Source of the DNA: Branchinecta lynchi
Taxonomy: Eukaryota > Arthropoda > Branchiopoda > Anostraca > Branchinectidae
Assembly (NCBI GenBank): GCA_023053575.1
Contig: JAKZAP010000015.1
Span: 11,274,930 to 11,338,929 of the forward strand
Direction: 5' to 3'
Length of the DNA: 64,000 nucleotides
Below, piece by piece: positions 11,805 through 22,193 of the stretch. Both the position numbers and the translations under genes were made by a program. Under the pieces are notes generated by a model that did not search any database, was not told where the DNA came from, and saw only the letters and a list, made by a program, of their open reading frames with translations. How positions within the stretch are numbered: position 1 is the first letter of the stretch; the number at the start of each line of letters is the position of its first letter.

Positions 11805-12620
11805 CAGAGCAAAATAACACTAGGGAGTAGCACCAAGAACTATGCTTTCCATGCCTGGCAAACGGGCCATACTCGTAGCGTCACCGACCACCCTTGCGGC
11901 ATTTAAAGCGAGACAAACGTGTGGGCTTAAAAATTTATCTTAAAGCTAAGATGCGGTCTGCACACATCGAGGAATATAGGAGGTTATAAATTTTTTTTTT
12001 GCTGTTTTCAGAAGTTTATTTTATTGTTGCCAGCGCTGGTGCACAACTGATTGAATTTCAGTAGGGACATTCTCTATCACTATAGTGGTGCTAGTGTCGC
12101 TGCTACTCGAGCACTGACATGGCACTAAATACGTCGACTTTTACAATTAATGTGTTAAAATACTTAATATATACAATTATTACATAAAAGAAAATAAATC
12201 ACTTGGAATTCACTCGTTTTTTGTTAATTGTTTTCAGTAAAAATATGATACAAAGCCTAGAAAGGAATTCGAATACCGGTTGGTGCGACATCTAAGTGGC
12301 ACCAGCAGATTCTGGTGCCGCGTCCGTCCTGTCGCCGGTGCTAGATCGGGCAGAATATCTCTAAGTTTTTCACTGGCAAGGATTGATCGTCCAGCGACCA
12401 AGCGAGACAAACTTGCGGGCTTAGAAATGTCTCTCAAAGCTAAAATGCGGTCTGCACACATCGAGGAAACAGGGGAGGTTTTACCTTTTTTATTTGCTGT
12501 GTTTGGAATATGGAGCTACCTGGTCCAGCGCTGGCTCTCTATCGCTATTGGTGCTAGTGTAACTGCTATACGAGTGTGTGTCACTTTGGAGCTAGCTACT
12601 CCTTAGTGTTATTTTGCTAG
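11805..12620 (+). mobile_element. G1: inverted-repeat element with internal duplication
   Basis: The left end is CAGAGCAAAATAACACTAGG; the right end is CCTTAGTGTTATTTTGCTAG, its imperfect inverse. A block GCGAGACAAAC...GGTCTGCACACATCGAGG occurs twice in the same direction (from about 11910 and 12408). No credible coding frame is seen. It lies in the last recognised intron. Confidence 0.6.
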
Positions 12621-12624
12621 AGAG

Positions 12625-12947
12625 GTGCGACAAGACTTGAAAAAAGTGACATACACTCGAATAGCAGCGACTCTAGCACTACTAGCGACAGAGAATGTCT
12701 CTTCTGAAAAACATTCAGCCGTGCACTAGCGCTGGCTCTGATGACTTTATATTCTGAACACAGCAAAAACCCCTTCCACTGTTTCCTCGATGCGTGTCGA
12801 CTGCATCTTAGCTTGACTAGAAATTTATAAGCCCGTAAGTTTGTCTCGCTTTAAATGACACAAGCGTAGTGGGCGGCCCTACGAGCTGCTTGCGAAGCAT
12901 GGAAAGCATAGGTCTTGGCGCTGCTCCCTAGTGTTATTTCGCTCTGG
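12625..12947 (-). mobile_element. G2: inverted copy of the G half-unit
   Basis: Read on the minus strand it starts CAGAGCGAAATAACACTAGG and repeats the GCGAGACAAAC and CATCGAGGAAAC blocks of G1. With G1 it makes a large inverted repeat. Confidence 0.6.
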
Positions 12948-13039
12948 TACAGTTGGCAGTCAACTGTCATTTAAGTTTTTATTTTTTTTGTTATACAAGA
13001 ACTCAAAAGTCATATGGCAACTGCATGGGTAGTTAGCAG

Positions 13040-13725
13040 GTATTTCAGCTAAGGGTTTCAGCTACGGTCCTGACACATAAATTAAACATCCCGGATATTT
13101 GCGTTCTTAAATTATTAAGCTCCATCGAACTGGATTATGCACATCTTTACCAGTTTGATTTCAAGGCGCCCCTACGCATGTTACAAAATCCCTTCTTTCC
13201 ACTCCACCACCATTGTCGCATGTGGTCCTGACATGTAAACGAGATATCCAGGACATGTGCTTTCGCCAACTACCAACTACCCAATCGAACTGGATTATGC
13301 GACTCTGTCCCATCCAAGTTAATTCGATCCCAATCCGTCCATCCGTTTGGTCCCCGGTAGAAAACCCCTCCTTCCAACTCCCCCAGCAAGGTCGGATGCG
13401 ATCCTGACATCTAAATGGGTTATCCCGGACATGTAATTTCACAAAATGTCAAGTCCCAACGAACTCATGCAATCATGCACTTCTGTACCGTCTAATTTTC
13501 ATCCCGATACGTCTATCCGTTTGGTCCCTAAGCATGTTAGAAAATCCCCCCTCCAACTCCCGCAACCGTCGTCGAGCCGGTACGGACAATGTAGCATCTG
13601 GGGCACCTGCTTTTACCACCTATCAAGGCTTCACTCGAATCGGGTCAGCTGTTCGCACCATACGGGGATCACAAGATCCCAGACTACAGACGGACAGAGA
13701 TTATGATCCATATATCGCACGTGAG
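13040..13725 (+). repeat. Diverged tandem array resembling family C core
   Basis: Units of about 155-185 bp begin near 13059, 13215, 13398 and 13580, each with CCTGACA, a (C/T)ATCCCGGACATG-like block, CATCCGTTTGGTCCC and a CCAACTCCC run. The array ends with GACGGACAGAG then ATATATCGCACG, like the 3' end of C elements. The ends are not defined. Confidence 0.55.
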
Positions 13726-13791
13726 CCGACGGCTGCAGTGGGCAGGCCATCAAAAAAAAAAACTGTCGTAGCTATACGAATGATTCACTAT

Positions 13792-14101
13792 GAGCGTGTT
13801 CCACCCTTCTAACAATAGTAAGTATTAGTTACTCTTTCCGTTCCAACCTCCCGAAAAGTTACTACGTTGACGTTACAACCTTCTTGAAATAGTAATTAAT
13901 AATAACTATTTGCTTACCACGCTCGTGAGCGTAGTTAGCGTGATAGCTACTATCTGTGTAACGTGATTTGTCCGATTAGCTCACGGCACGGTATTTTGCC
14001 AAAAATAAAAGAAATCGTTTCAGCCTTGACGCCAAGAAGCCAAAGCCCAGAACCCGTGATGCCATACGTAGCAACTACAGTACGTAGGGTGGAACACGCT
14101 C
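13792..14101 (+). mobile_element. F1: MITE with 3-bp target duplication
   Basis: The ends GAGCGTGTTCCACCCTTCT and GTAGGGTGGAACACGCTC are inverted repeats, flanked by TAT on both sides (13789-13791 and 14102-14104). Internal inverted blocks such as GCTTACCACGCTCG and GAGCGTAGTTAGCG recur in the other F copies. The 3-bp T-initial duplication suggests PIF/Harbinger mobilisation. Confidence 0.8.
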
Positions 14102-14104
14102 TAT

Positions 14105-15044
14105 ATGTCCTATATAGCTCTATGCACTGGTATTCCCGAGATTGCGAGCCAAGATCATTTCTGTCTACCTTAACACCATTAAAATAGCTATCTGCATTTC
14201 AAGGCTACGTGTTTTGCTTCCAAGAATATTTCTTCGCAGAATCGTTGCCCTTCGTGACTTAGCTAATCCCCAACGACTTGGAAACTTCAAGTTATCTGCA
14301 CAAGCAGATTGGTTTCTACGCCGCGTTTGATAGAAGGTTACACGGTACGTCACGGAAACTACGATAATGTGCCCGACAACATAGTTCTCGCCGTAAATGG
14401 TCTGCACGGAAGCTTGGTTGTTATCATGGTATCAGATACTTGTTTCCAGCTTCCCCCCCCCCAGCGGCAGAAAAAAACGGACCCCCCCCCCCCCCGGGGG
14501 GGGGGGGTACCACCTCCCATGCATACACAAACACAGTGGTAATAAAATAAAAGATCTATTTTACCAAAAGTATATATAGAAGTGAGCTGTCAGTGAGCCA
14601 CCATTACGCTTTTACATTTGACTCTAGTGCCTAGGGAAAATCCATAAGTGCTCGCGGTCCAAACTGCAGCTTATGACTTCCTATGTATTTGCATTCGGGG
14701 GGGGGGGGGGCTGTTACTCGGGGGTCACCAGGGGGCTTTTAGTACGGGGGGTTTCGCCGAGGAGGGACGGGGGGCTATATCGAGGGGGGGGGGGCTTCTC
14801 CCAGGATTTTATCGGCTAGACCCTCTGATACTATGCTAACTAAACCTTAATTTTTGTTCGTCTCTCCAGTTACCATGGTATCTGATACTACGGTTACTTT
14901 TCAAAAACGACAATTATTGAATTACATCCTCCGTAAAGAAAAATTAGGCCGCATCAATTCACATCACGAGTGCAGAAGTTCTTTATCACCAACTTGACAA
15001 AAACCTAGGCTTTTTATTCCTGATCATTAAAGTGGGATGACTTT
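14105..15044. other. Unassigned, with G/C homopolymer patches
   Basis: Long C and G runs at 14450-14510 and 14697-14790 make any open frame there unreliable. Two pieces of the ATGGTATC(A/T)GATAC motif lie near 14420 and 14870. No gene is seen. Confidence 0.4.
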
Positions 15045-15160
15045 TATATCTGACGATGCAAAGGGATAAGTAAGGATAAGTCTAACTTATCCGGATTAGT
15101 CTGACTTATCCGTTTTGCACCGTCAAATATGATTCGCAATCAGCTTAGGCTGAAGGAATA
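15045..15160 (-). mobile_element. B2a: terminal fragment of family B
   Basis: It ends CCGTTTTGCACCGTCAAATA, TGATTCGCAATCAGC and GAAGGAATATC, the inverse of the family B start. Next to it CGATGCAAAGGGATAAG forms an inverted pair with CTTATCCGTTTTGCACCG. Confidence 0.6.
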
Positions 15161-15442
15161 TCTATTGCGTGACTTTTTCAGTGGTCAGCTACTATGGAAG
15201 GGATACCCAGATACCATTCCCTCCACTGACGTTTTTTTTTCAGAGCTAGAAGATTTAGAGCTGATACAGAAAAGGGCAGTTCAGTCTTATCTAAGGCTCA
15301 GAGAACAGCCGAAGTATGACATTTCGAACGTGGCCTCACTGTGATTGTCGCGACGGATATAAAGAAATTAAATCGTAGCAAATGCACAGTAGGATGGAAA
15401 GGCCAACTATGGTAACAAGTATGGATATACCCTAATAAATAT

Positions 15443-15581
15443 TCCTTCCGCCCAAGCTGACTGCGAATCATATTTGATAGTGCAAATCGGATACGTCAGC
15501 TGAATTTTACTAGAGCTATATTTCGGGAGGGTCCTCTTCAGGCTCAAGGGTCCTCTTCAGGCTCAAAGTCACTCAAGTTGG
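15443..15581 (+). mobile_element. B2b: 5'-end fragment of family B cut by A2
   Basis: It starts AATATTCCTTCCGCCCAAGC with TGACTGCGAATCATATTTGA, then GCTATATTTCG. A direct duplication of GGGTCCTCTTCAGGCTCAA follows. The A2 element begins at the next base, so A2 inserted into it. Confidence 0.65.
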
Positions 15582-16753
15582 AACAAGACCAAAGGTTTCG
15601 ATGGGATCCCAAAAATTCGATATCTGATCCAGACAACTGGGTCTTGTCTTAGCCAGATCCAGTCATCGCCGGACTCCTTGAACATTTTTACAATTAAAAT
15701 TCAGAAAAAGATTAAGGCCAAAGAGCTAATCATCTGAAAAAAACAAGTTCAGATTTGGATTCAGCATGTGTGTTTACCCCTATAAGTCATATCTGTTTTG
15801 ACGAAAACTTCCTGCCACTTCTGCCAATTTCCCGGTTTCGGCCGAACTGAAGAACTACTTGTCCGGCGAAAAAAGAAAACTAAAAAACGAACTCGGGCTA
15901 TCTTCTTTCCCCAACAATGAACATCTAATCAACTTCAGATAAAAATTTACCTTATAAAAAATTTTCCGACTCCAGCCGGATTCCGGTCGAACTATATGTC
16001 CGGGTAAAATATGATTATCACACACGGATTCAGCATCTCTTCTTACCTCTAAATCGGTTATCTAATCAACCAGAAATAAAACTTTTAATTTTCCGGTTTT
16101 GGCTGGATTCCGGGCAAACTACATGTCCGGGTAGAAAATTATTTTCACATTAGTGTTCAGCATGTCTTCTTGCCCTTAATGGAACATCTAATCAACTCCA
16201 AATACGAAATTTTAATTTTAACAAACTTTCCGGTTTGGGCCGGATTCTGGGCGAACTACTTGTCCGTCGAGAAAATGGTTTTCACCATCGTCTTCAACAT
16301 GTCTTCCTACCCCTGAATCCAATATCTAATCAACTTTAAATAAAACTTTTACTTTTAACAAACTTTCCGGTTTCGGCCGGATTCTGGGCAAACTACTTGT
16401 CCGATGACAAAATGGTTTTAACCATCGTGTTCAGCATGTCTTCTACCCCATAATCGACTATCACATTATTTGTTTCAAAATATTTTGTTTGCCCCTTAAT
16501 TTGAACCCCCTCACGCACCCCTAAATGTAGGGCTACAAAGCCCATCTACGAGCTCGACTGGTCCAACGACCCAACGAATCCTCACAACAAGTTTCATCAA
16601 AATATCTCGTTCCCTTCGAGAGTTATCGTGCTTACAGACGGACAGACGGACGGACGGACGGACGGACGGACGGACAGACGGACGGACGGACAGACGGACA
16701 ACTTTTGCGATGTCATAGGTATCCCTCCACTTACGTTTTGGGATCCCAAAAAC
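15582..16753 (+). mobile_element. A2: HINE-like element, full length
   Basis: The 5' end is AACAAGACCAAAGG and TTTCGATGGGATCCCAAAAA; the 3' end is ACGTTTTGGGATCCCAAAAA. The core has about five 130-bp units and an ACGG run at 16636-16700. It lies inside the intron between the last two recognised CWF19L2 exons. Confidence 0.8.
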
Positions 16754-16919
16754 GAATGTGTGGTGTTGTACTATCAAATATACCCTAATGTTAGACCACT
16801 GTACCGTTTGGGCCACTGTGCCTACACTGTAATCTAGGGCTTTACTCTTTGTTTCAGAGTCTTAGCACGTTCTTTGCTATAAAGGCAGCTTGTTTAAGAA
16901 GGATAGATGCAATTCTTAC

Positions 16920-17051
16920 CGATTTTCTTCACGAGTTCTTTCCCTCTTCTCTTCTCTTTCTCTAGACCCGCTACGAGACCTCCGTCTGCCCCCATCAGGA
17001 CTTCTGCTTTCTGAACGCTTTCGGTACCTCGCTGGACTTTTACTTCTATAC
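16920..17051 (-). CDS. CWF19L2: CWF19L2 homologue, second RS-domain cassette-like exon
   Basis: This 132-nt symmetric exon (phase 2-2) has acceptor TTGTTTTTTAG before GTATAG and donor AAATCG|gtaaga. Its 44 codons encode YRSKSPARYRKRSESRSPDG, then RRRSRSGSRE and a charged E/R/K tail ending TREEN. Composition and splice signals mark it as a continuation of the RS domain of the previous exon. Like that exon it can be included or skipped in frame. An A-type element ends 166 bp away on its transcript-downstream side (at 16753), and the N tandem block starts about 330 bp on the other side. The opposite strand has a weak open frame that I regard as a shadow. Confidence 0.85.
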
Positions 17052-17379
17052 CTAAAAAACAAGTATTTGACTATCCACGGCAAAGACTATTTGGCATTTG
17101 GAACAACACATCCTCCGTCGCTTTGTTCGTGGCGGACGTAGATTCTAACCAGCGCTCGTTAACGATTGGTCAGAGCAAAATAATTCTGCTCTACGATTGG
17201 TTGAGTTTCGGTAGGGATGTTCGTACCGCTAGTGGAGCTAGAGTTGTGATTGGACTGTGTGTCGCTTTTTCAAAGTTCGCGCATTACACTTTAGAGTTCT
17301 TTTGCTCTGAACAGATCGAAGCTTCCTTGATCGTCCAAAGTTTAACTGAAAAGGCAGCATATTTCTACAGATGTTATTT

Positions 17380-17962
17380 TGACTCATCGAACGGATTTTG
17401 TATTTTCTCCCCCCCCCCCCCCCCCCCCGGGCTCTCGACATCCAAAAATGTATCCAGATGCGAAGAATTTGAATTTTAACATAGCCTTGGACCTAGGCGC
17501 CAGTATAGTTGACTGAGCCGGTGATAAACGTCTCTGGACCACATTAACATTTCAGAGTTGTATGAAATATCCGAGTCCGTAAAACGTTCGCTGTTCTGTG
17601 ACGTTTTCAGCAGGAAAAATGACTGTCTGTATTGCACTATTTTTCTGTTCTTAAGAGCTCAAATAAAATTTCATCATCATTCCCCATGTCTTCTGAAAAA
17701 GAAGCGTAGGAAGCTTATTTTTACATGTGATATTTAATTATTTTGACTCATTTTGTATTTTCTCACCCAGGGCTCTCGACAGCCCAAAATTTATCCAGAT
17801 GCGAAGAATTTGAATTTTAACATAGCCTTGGACCTAGCCGCCAGTATATTTGACTGAGCCGTTGATAAACGTCTCTGGACCGCATTAACATTTCAGACTT
17901 GTATGAAATATCCGAGTCCGTAAAACGTTCGCTATTCTGCGACGTTTTCAGCAGGAAAAATG
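17380..17962 (+). repeat. N array, first two units (342-bp period)
   Basis: Unit 1 (partial, 17380-17620) and unit 2 (17621-17962) share TTTTGTATTTTCTC, GGGCTCTCGACA, TCCAGATGCGAAGAATTTGA, CTCTGGACC and CGTTTTCAGCAGGAAAAATG. Each has an acceptor-like CACCCAG or C-run before GGGCTCTCGAC and a short frame ending SRCEEFEF then stop. This could be a duplicated exon remnant on the plus strand, opposite to CWF19L2. Confidence 0.6.
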
Positions 17963-18637
17963 ACACCACGCAAAAACATGAGAAAGAAACTATTTTCTTG
18001 TGTCATATTTATTTTAAATATGCAAAGCACCTGCTCCACTTGTCGAAATTATGCCATAACCATACTTTGACGGAGAAGTTCAAAATTCAAGATGCAAGTG
18101 TTACCCTTTTGGATGTTTCTTCGTCGCTATCAAAAATCATCGACAACAGAACCCAACCAGCGCACGACCTTCTACACTGCTTCCTGGACGACGATTGAAA
18201 TTAAGTGTCTTTTTGTGTATGTTTATGTGTTTTATTTATTTTCTTCATTTACTCCGCTTTCTGAAAACGGCGGGCTATAAATATATTACTTACTATTATG
18301 CTTAGCCATATTCATAGCAAACGAAATATAAGAAGTCCATGCATCCTAATCCCCTCGGTGCTGCTGATCAACATACTGCGAGAGAACTGAGGCAAGTTCG
18401 ACATTATAGGAATTCCCGTATAATTACAACTTTTTTGCCCTCTGGGCTCTGACCCGTGTGCAAAGTTTTATGCAATTGCCCAGGACCTTCACGTTTCTGC
18501 CCTTGGCCATTACTCCGCATTCCATCTAGGAAGAAGAATTTTTAGACCCGATTAGTAGGTACCTTTTCTTTTTTTAATATTTATTTTTTGATCTTGTGCA
18601 TTTACTACACTATTGAAAGCTCAGTGAATTTTTTCCT
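17963..18637 (+). mobile_element. Insertion splitting the N tandem array, possible LINE 3' end
   Basis: This 675-bp segment separates two otherwise adjacent N units. It has an open frame to 18198 ending NRTQPAHDLLHCFLDDD, then a T-rich 3' region with GGCGGGCTATAAATATATTA near 18270, similar to the GGCGGGTAAGAAATAAATTA ends at 1410 and 37670. This suggests a retroposon 3' end. No RT motif is visible. Confidence 0.4.
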
Positions 18638-19098
18638 TTTCTTTGTCTGTACTGCAGTATTTTCCTCTTCTTAAGCGCTCAAATAAAATTTCATCATCAT
18701 TCCCGATGTCTTCTGAAAAGGAAGCGTAGGAAGCTTATTTTTACATATGATATTTAATTATTTTGACTCATCTAAAGGATTTTGTATTTTCTCACCCAGG
18801 GCTCTCGACAGCTCAAAATTTATCTAGATGCGGAGGATCTGAATTTTAAAAAAAGCCTTGGAGCTAGCCGCCAGTATATTTGACTGAGCCGTTGATAAAC
18901 GTCTCTGGACCGCATTAACTTTTACGAAATATCCGAGTCGTAAAACGTTCGCTTTTCTGTGACGTTCCCTGCAGGAAAAATTTATTTTTACATATGGTAT
19001 TTAATTATTTTGACTCATCTAAAGATTTTTGTACTTTCTCACCCAGGGCTCTCGACAGCTCAAAATTTATCCAGATGCGGAGAATTTGAATTTCAACA
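18638..19098 (+). repeat. N array, units three and four
   Basis: Unit 3 (18638-18979) is full length; unit 4 (18980-19098) is truncated at both ends. Unit 4 loses the stop codon, so a plus-strand frame runs on to 19342. I consider that frame accidental. Confidence 0.6.
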
Positions 19099-19323
19099 AA
19101 AGCCTGCATTTCCATGTATTACTCGGAAAACTGGAGAACGCAACTCCTCCAAACAGAGATGGAAAGTGATGATAAGATATATATTTCTAAAATATGTGTT
19201 ATTTTTCGGCAATGGCTTACCTTTGTACTTGCCGAATCTTTCAAGCACAGAGGGACAAGAATATGGAGGAACGACAACTCTCAAAGAATACGTCCAGTCG
19301 ATGATTGCAACGACACAAAGTAT

Positions 19324-19614
19324 CCCGATGAAAAATTTGTAGCCTGCTTAGTAGTATGGTAGTAGTATGAAAACGTTGCATGTAATACTATGTAATAGCA
19401 AAGAATACTATCATTTAATGTGCCTCAGACTGGTCCAATCTTATGTAGCATCCTGTCTTGCCATAGTAGCATCCAGTCTTGCTAATAGTAGCATATAGTA
19501 GTATGCAGTAACACTGTAGCCTTGAAGTAGAAGCATGTAGTAGCATCGTTAGCACTGCATGCTACTTTTTCGTACTACTTCATAGTACTATTTTCAGATA
19601 AATTTTTCATCGGG
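19324..19614. mobile_element. M: inverted-repeat element rich in TAGTAGCATG motifs
   Basis: Ends are CCCGATGAAAAATTTGTA and AGATAAATTTTTCATCGGG, about 17 bp each and inverted, flanked by AT on both sides. The interior is made of degenerate AGTAGTAT/GTAGCAT repeats. Confidence 0.65.
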
Positions 19615-20814
19615 ATTTAATTCCAGATGTTTATAACAGCTCTCGCAAAGCGACTGTCCCCTTCTGCTAGAACAGTCGCATTGCCTCGTAGCCTCAAAGT
19701 CCCTTTTCTCTGATATTTGCATTCGCCTCAAACGCAGTGCCTGTTCGCCCTGTTATGGGAAGCGCTTAGAACAAAGAGGAAAAGCATGTATATAAGGGCC
19801 AATGTAAATGTATTAAGAGAGTCAGTCTTAAAGTTCAATCGGCACATCAAACTACCCCAATCCCACGCTGTAACAACCTAGGAACAATGCTTACTCCTAG
19901 ATCAGCAGCTTTTTCAACAGTTTCCCCTCTGTGACATTTCAAAGAGAAATTTTTGGGGCCAGTAAATGCTCAATTTACTAGCTTGGACGAAGATAAAAGT
20001 GATTTTTCTTATAATACTTAGTAGGTCTTTATTTTATGCATAAATCAGCTTGTATGATTCAGATTTGAATAAGATGTTTGTTTTTGAATGATTTTTGTAG
20101 CTATGTTATTTGTTTTAAGCTTATTGCACATTCTGGTACATTTTATAAAGCAAGCTTATCAAGCTTCACAACACTATTCCACAAAAAAAAACTTTTAATA
20201 GGCCTAGAACAATCGGGTAAACTGCATCTGCGGCTTGACTTTGGTGAAATCTCAAATATATCCTTTTCTAAAGCACTGCTGGGAGTTTTTGAATTTTCTG
20301 CCACGATACCCCAGCTCCTAAGATTTGGATCGCCGAATGCCAGAGAGGTAAAGACAAGGGATAACAAGAAAACGGCCGATTTTCGTAGCGCATTCTAAAG
20401 GAAGTCGGAAATGTTTATTTGTGAAGCATTTAATACAAAGTAAAGCATTAGAAGTGTCCATTGTGCTTTAAGTCAGTAGTGATTAAGGAAAGTTGGATTC
20501 ACAGATGTATTTAATGTATGCATAACTTCAGTATTAATCGTAACTGTGTTTTCTAAACACTGTTTATTAAATGTAGGACCTAGGATCTAGCGTCAATTTC
20601 CCCCTCCACAGTTACGAACCAACCCTTCGAGGAACCAACCCAACCCACGTATGATACCCGGTTTCGTACAAAAATTTAAACGTAAAAGATATACACGAGA
20701 GTAATAATTAACACGATATTTGTTATTTGTGGAAAGCAGAAAAAGGTTTATCAGGTTTTCAGGCCTATTTATGTAAATAAGTTAAGTATAACTACACTAT
20801 CGGAGGGGTAATAC
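19615..20814. other. Intronic DNA without recognised features
   Basis: Part of the intron between the two RS exons. Open frames of 106 (plus) and 74 (minus) codons overlap at 20078-20398, with no splice context or recognisable motif. Confidence 0.4.
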
Positions 20815-20949
20815 CTTTGCCTCTGTTTGTCCGGTGTTCGACTGCGGGACCTCCGATCCCTCTTTGAAGGACTTTTTCTGGCGCGTGCAGAGGAGTAGGA
20901 AACTTCTTCATCCGATTTGGAAACTGTCCTGCGCCGCCTCCTAGGTGAC
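20815..20949 (-). CDS. CWF19L2: CWF19L2 homologue, RS-domain cassette-like exon
   Basis: This 135-nt symmetric exon (phase 2-2) has acceptor TTTTTTTTACAG before GTCACC and donor CAAAG|gtatta. Its 45 codons give SPRRRRRTVSKSDEEV, then SARARKSPSKRDRRSRSRTP and DKQRQR, a typical RS domain rich in SR/RS dipeptides and SP sites. RS domains mediate contacts among splicing factors and are phosphorylated by SRPK and CLK kinases; that role is inferred here from composition. The length is a multiple of three and both junctions share a phase, so the exon could be skipped without breaking the frame. The surrounding sequence at 20761-20814 and above 20950 is intronic and AT-rich. Confidence 0.85.
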
Positions 20950-20967
20950 CTGTAAAAAAAAATATTA

Positions 20968-21185
20968 GCATAAATACTCTTGATGAGTAACTCTTCTTGC
21001 CATGCAAAATCGCCGTGTACCTAGCGGAAGATCGGGAAGCGGTATCACAGCTGTTCCCGAACATCGCCGTGATTGGTTAACACAGGCATGAGTTGTTGAG
21101 TTTGAGTCGTTAGCGCAACGTTTTTTCGTTCTTTCCGAGGATCAATGGCGTGTTTTGGACTTCATAGTATTAAATTATTATCATA
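20968..21185 (+). repeat. Q1: dispersed repeat
   Basis: It contains GCAAAATCGCCGTGTACCTA, GTGATTGGTTAACACAGG and CAATGGCGTGTTTTGGAC. Copies occur at 36190-36385 (same strand) and 61330-61530 (inverted). No terminal repeats were recognised. Confidence 0.6.
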
Positions 21186-21437
21186 GTCATAGTATTATTT
21201 AATCAAAGGCCTCGCATTTGGCATAGAATTTACATAGATGGCGCTATGCACACTGGACTTGTACCATGACAAATAAACCAGAAATAGGACTCCAATGTTG
21301 GAGCCTCATAGACATACCAGGACCCACATGGCGGGACCTCATGACGAAACCAAATAAAACCAAAGATATAACTTTCAATCGGCAAGACGCCCTTTGGATG
21401 GAAACATTTTATATGTAATAAAGTGAAAGTCAAAAAT

Positions 21438-21512
21438 ACTCCTCAGCGGGATTTGAAACCAGGACCCTCCGCTTACAAGGCAACCGCTATATCAAATGAG
21501 CTACTGTAGGGC
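21438..21512 (-). tRNA. tRNA-Thr(TGT)-like pseudogene or SINE head
   Basis: On the minus strand the order is GTAGCTCATTTGATATAGCG (D arm and A-box-like), GCCTTGTAAGC (anticodon loop with TGT) and GGTTTCAAATCCCGC (B-box-like). The acceptor and T stems do not pair properly, so this is probably a pseudogene or the head of a tRNA-derived SINE rather than a working tRNA. Confidence 0.4.
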
Positions 21513-21547
21513 CTACCGTAGTCAGATAGAAGCTCGGCAGCAAAAAG

Positions 21548-21640
21548 AAGCCCTCGGTCGCTTAATTGGTAGAGGGTCGCCTGTGTATGGCACACAAATG
21601 TGCCATTGGAAAACGCAGAAGTCTAAGTAACACCTGTGGC
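21548..21640 (+). repeat. Possible second tRNA-derived fragment
   Basis: CCCTCGGTCGCTTAATTGGTAGAGG resembles a D arm, but no proper anticodon or T arm follows. The block TGGCACACAAATGTGCCA forms a perfect hairpin. Confidence 0.25.
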
Positions 21641-21867
21641 TCCTCTATATGAAAGATATAGAAGGAGTTTTGTTCCAGCATCTTATCAGTTGTATAATAA
21701 CTGATACGTTAGTCCTTTATATTGTGCTTTTTTTACAAAATTATAGAGAGCATGATAGTGTTATTTTATATATTCTGTATGGCAAGAAGGTCAAATTCGG
21801 CAGTAACGCTGTGAGCTGTGACAGCAGCTTTTGAGAAATAAAATTGTATTCTATTCTAGAGCCCATA

Positions 21868-22022
21868 AGGGAAGGCGTAGGGAGGGAGCGCGTAGGAAAG
21901 GAGGGTGTAGGAAGGGACGGCGCAGGAAGGGACGGCGTAGGAACGGACGGCGTATGAAGGGAGGGCGTAGGGAGGGAGGGCGTAGGAAGGGAGATTGTAG
22001 GGAGGGAGGTCGTGAAGAGGGA
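21868..22022. repeat. G-rich minisatellite, unit about 16 bp
   Basis: There are about nine degenerate units of GGCGTAGGAAGGGAC type on the plus strand. In the CWF19L2 transcript this is a C/T-rich tract starting about 25 nt after a donor site. The arginine-glycine open frame on the plus strand is a by-product. Confidence 0.75.
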
Positions 22023-22047
22023 GACGCTAGTTCCTTTTTATGCTTAC

Positions 22048-22193
22048 CTAGAGCGACTTCTGGTGGCAGATCTTCGACGTTTCTTTTTGTACACTTCTTC
22101 TCGCTGGTCGGGCCTCTTGAAACTTGGCTTTCTTGATTTGAACGCAGAAAGGTCCTCCGCCTCTGTGATTTTCCGGTTCAGACTTGACAATGA
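22048..22193 (-). CDS. CWF19L2: CWF19L2 homologue, internal exon entering the RS-rich region
   Basis: This 146-nt exon (phase 0 in, phase 2 out) has acceptor TTAATTGCAG before TCATTG and donor CTCTAG|gtaagc. It encodes SLSSLNRKITEAEDLSAF, matching the helical segment after the family's E-R-Y-G block, followed by KSRKPSFKRPDQREE. It ends in a basic tract containing KKKRRRSATRSRSR. The last two bases combine with the first base of the next exon to make arginine. In transcript direction, a purine/pyrimidine-skewed 16-bp minisatellite begins about 25 bp beyond the donor, inside the 1.1-kb intron. The frame is open only in the phase used here. Confidence 0.88.

Noticed and set aside
16511..16837. 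Frames coding for repeated TDGR or RPSV units
   Set aside because: They are translations of the tetranucleotide run in A2; the same happens in every A copy.
21831..22136. 101-codon Arg/Gly-rich plus-strand frame
   Set aside because: It is the product of the 16-bp minisatellite and then the antisense of a CWF19L2 exon.
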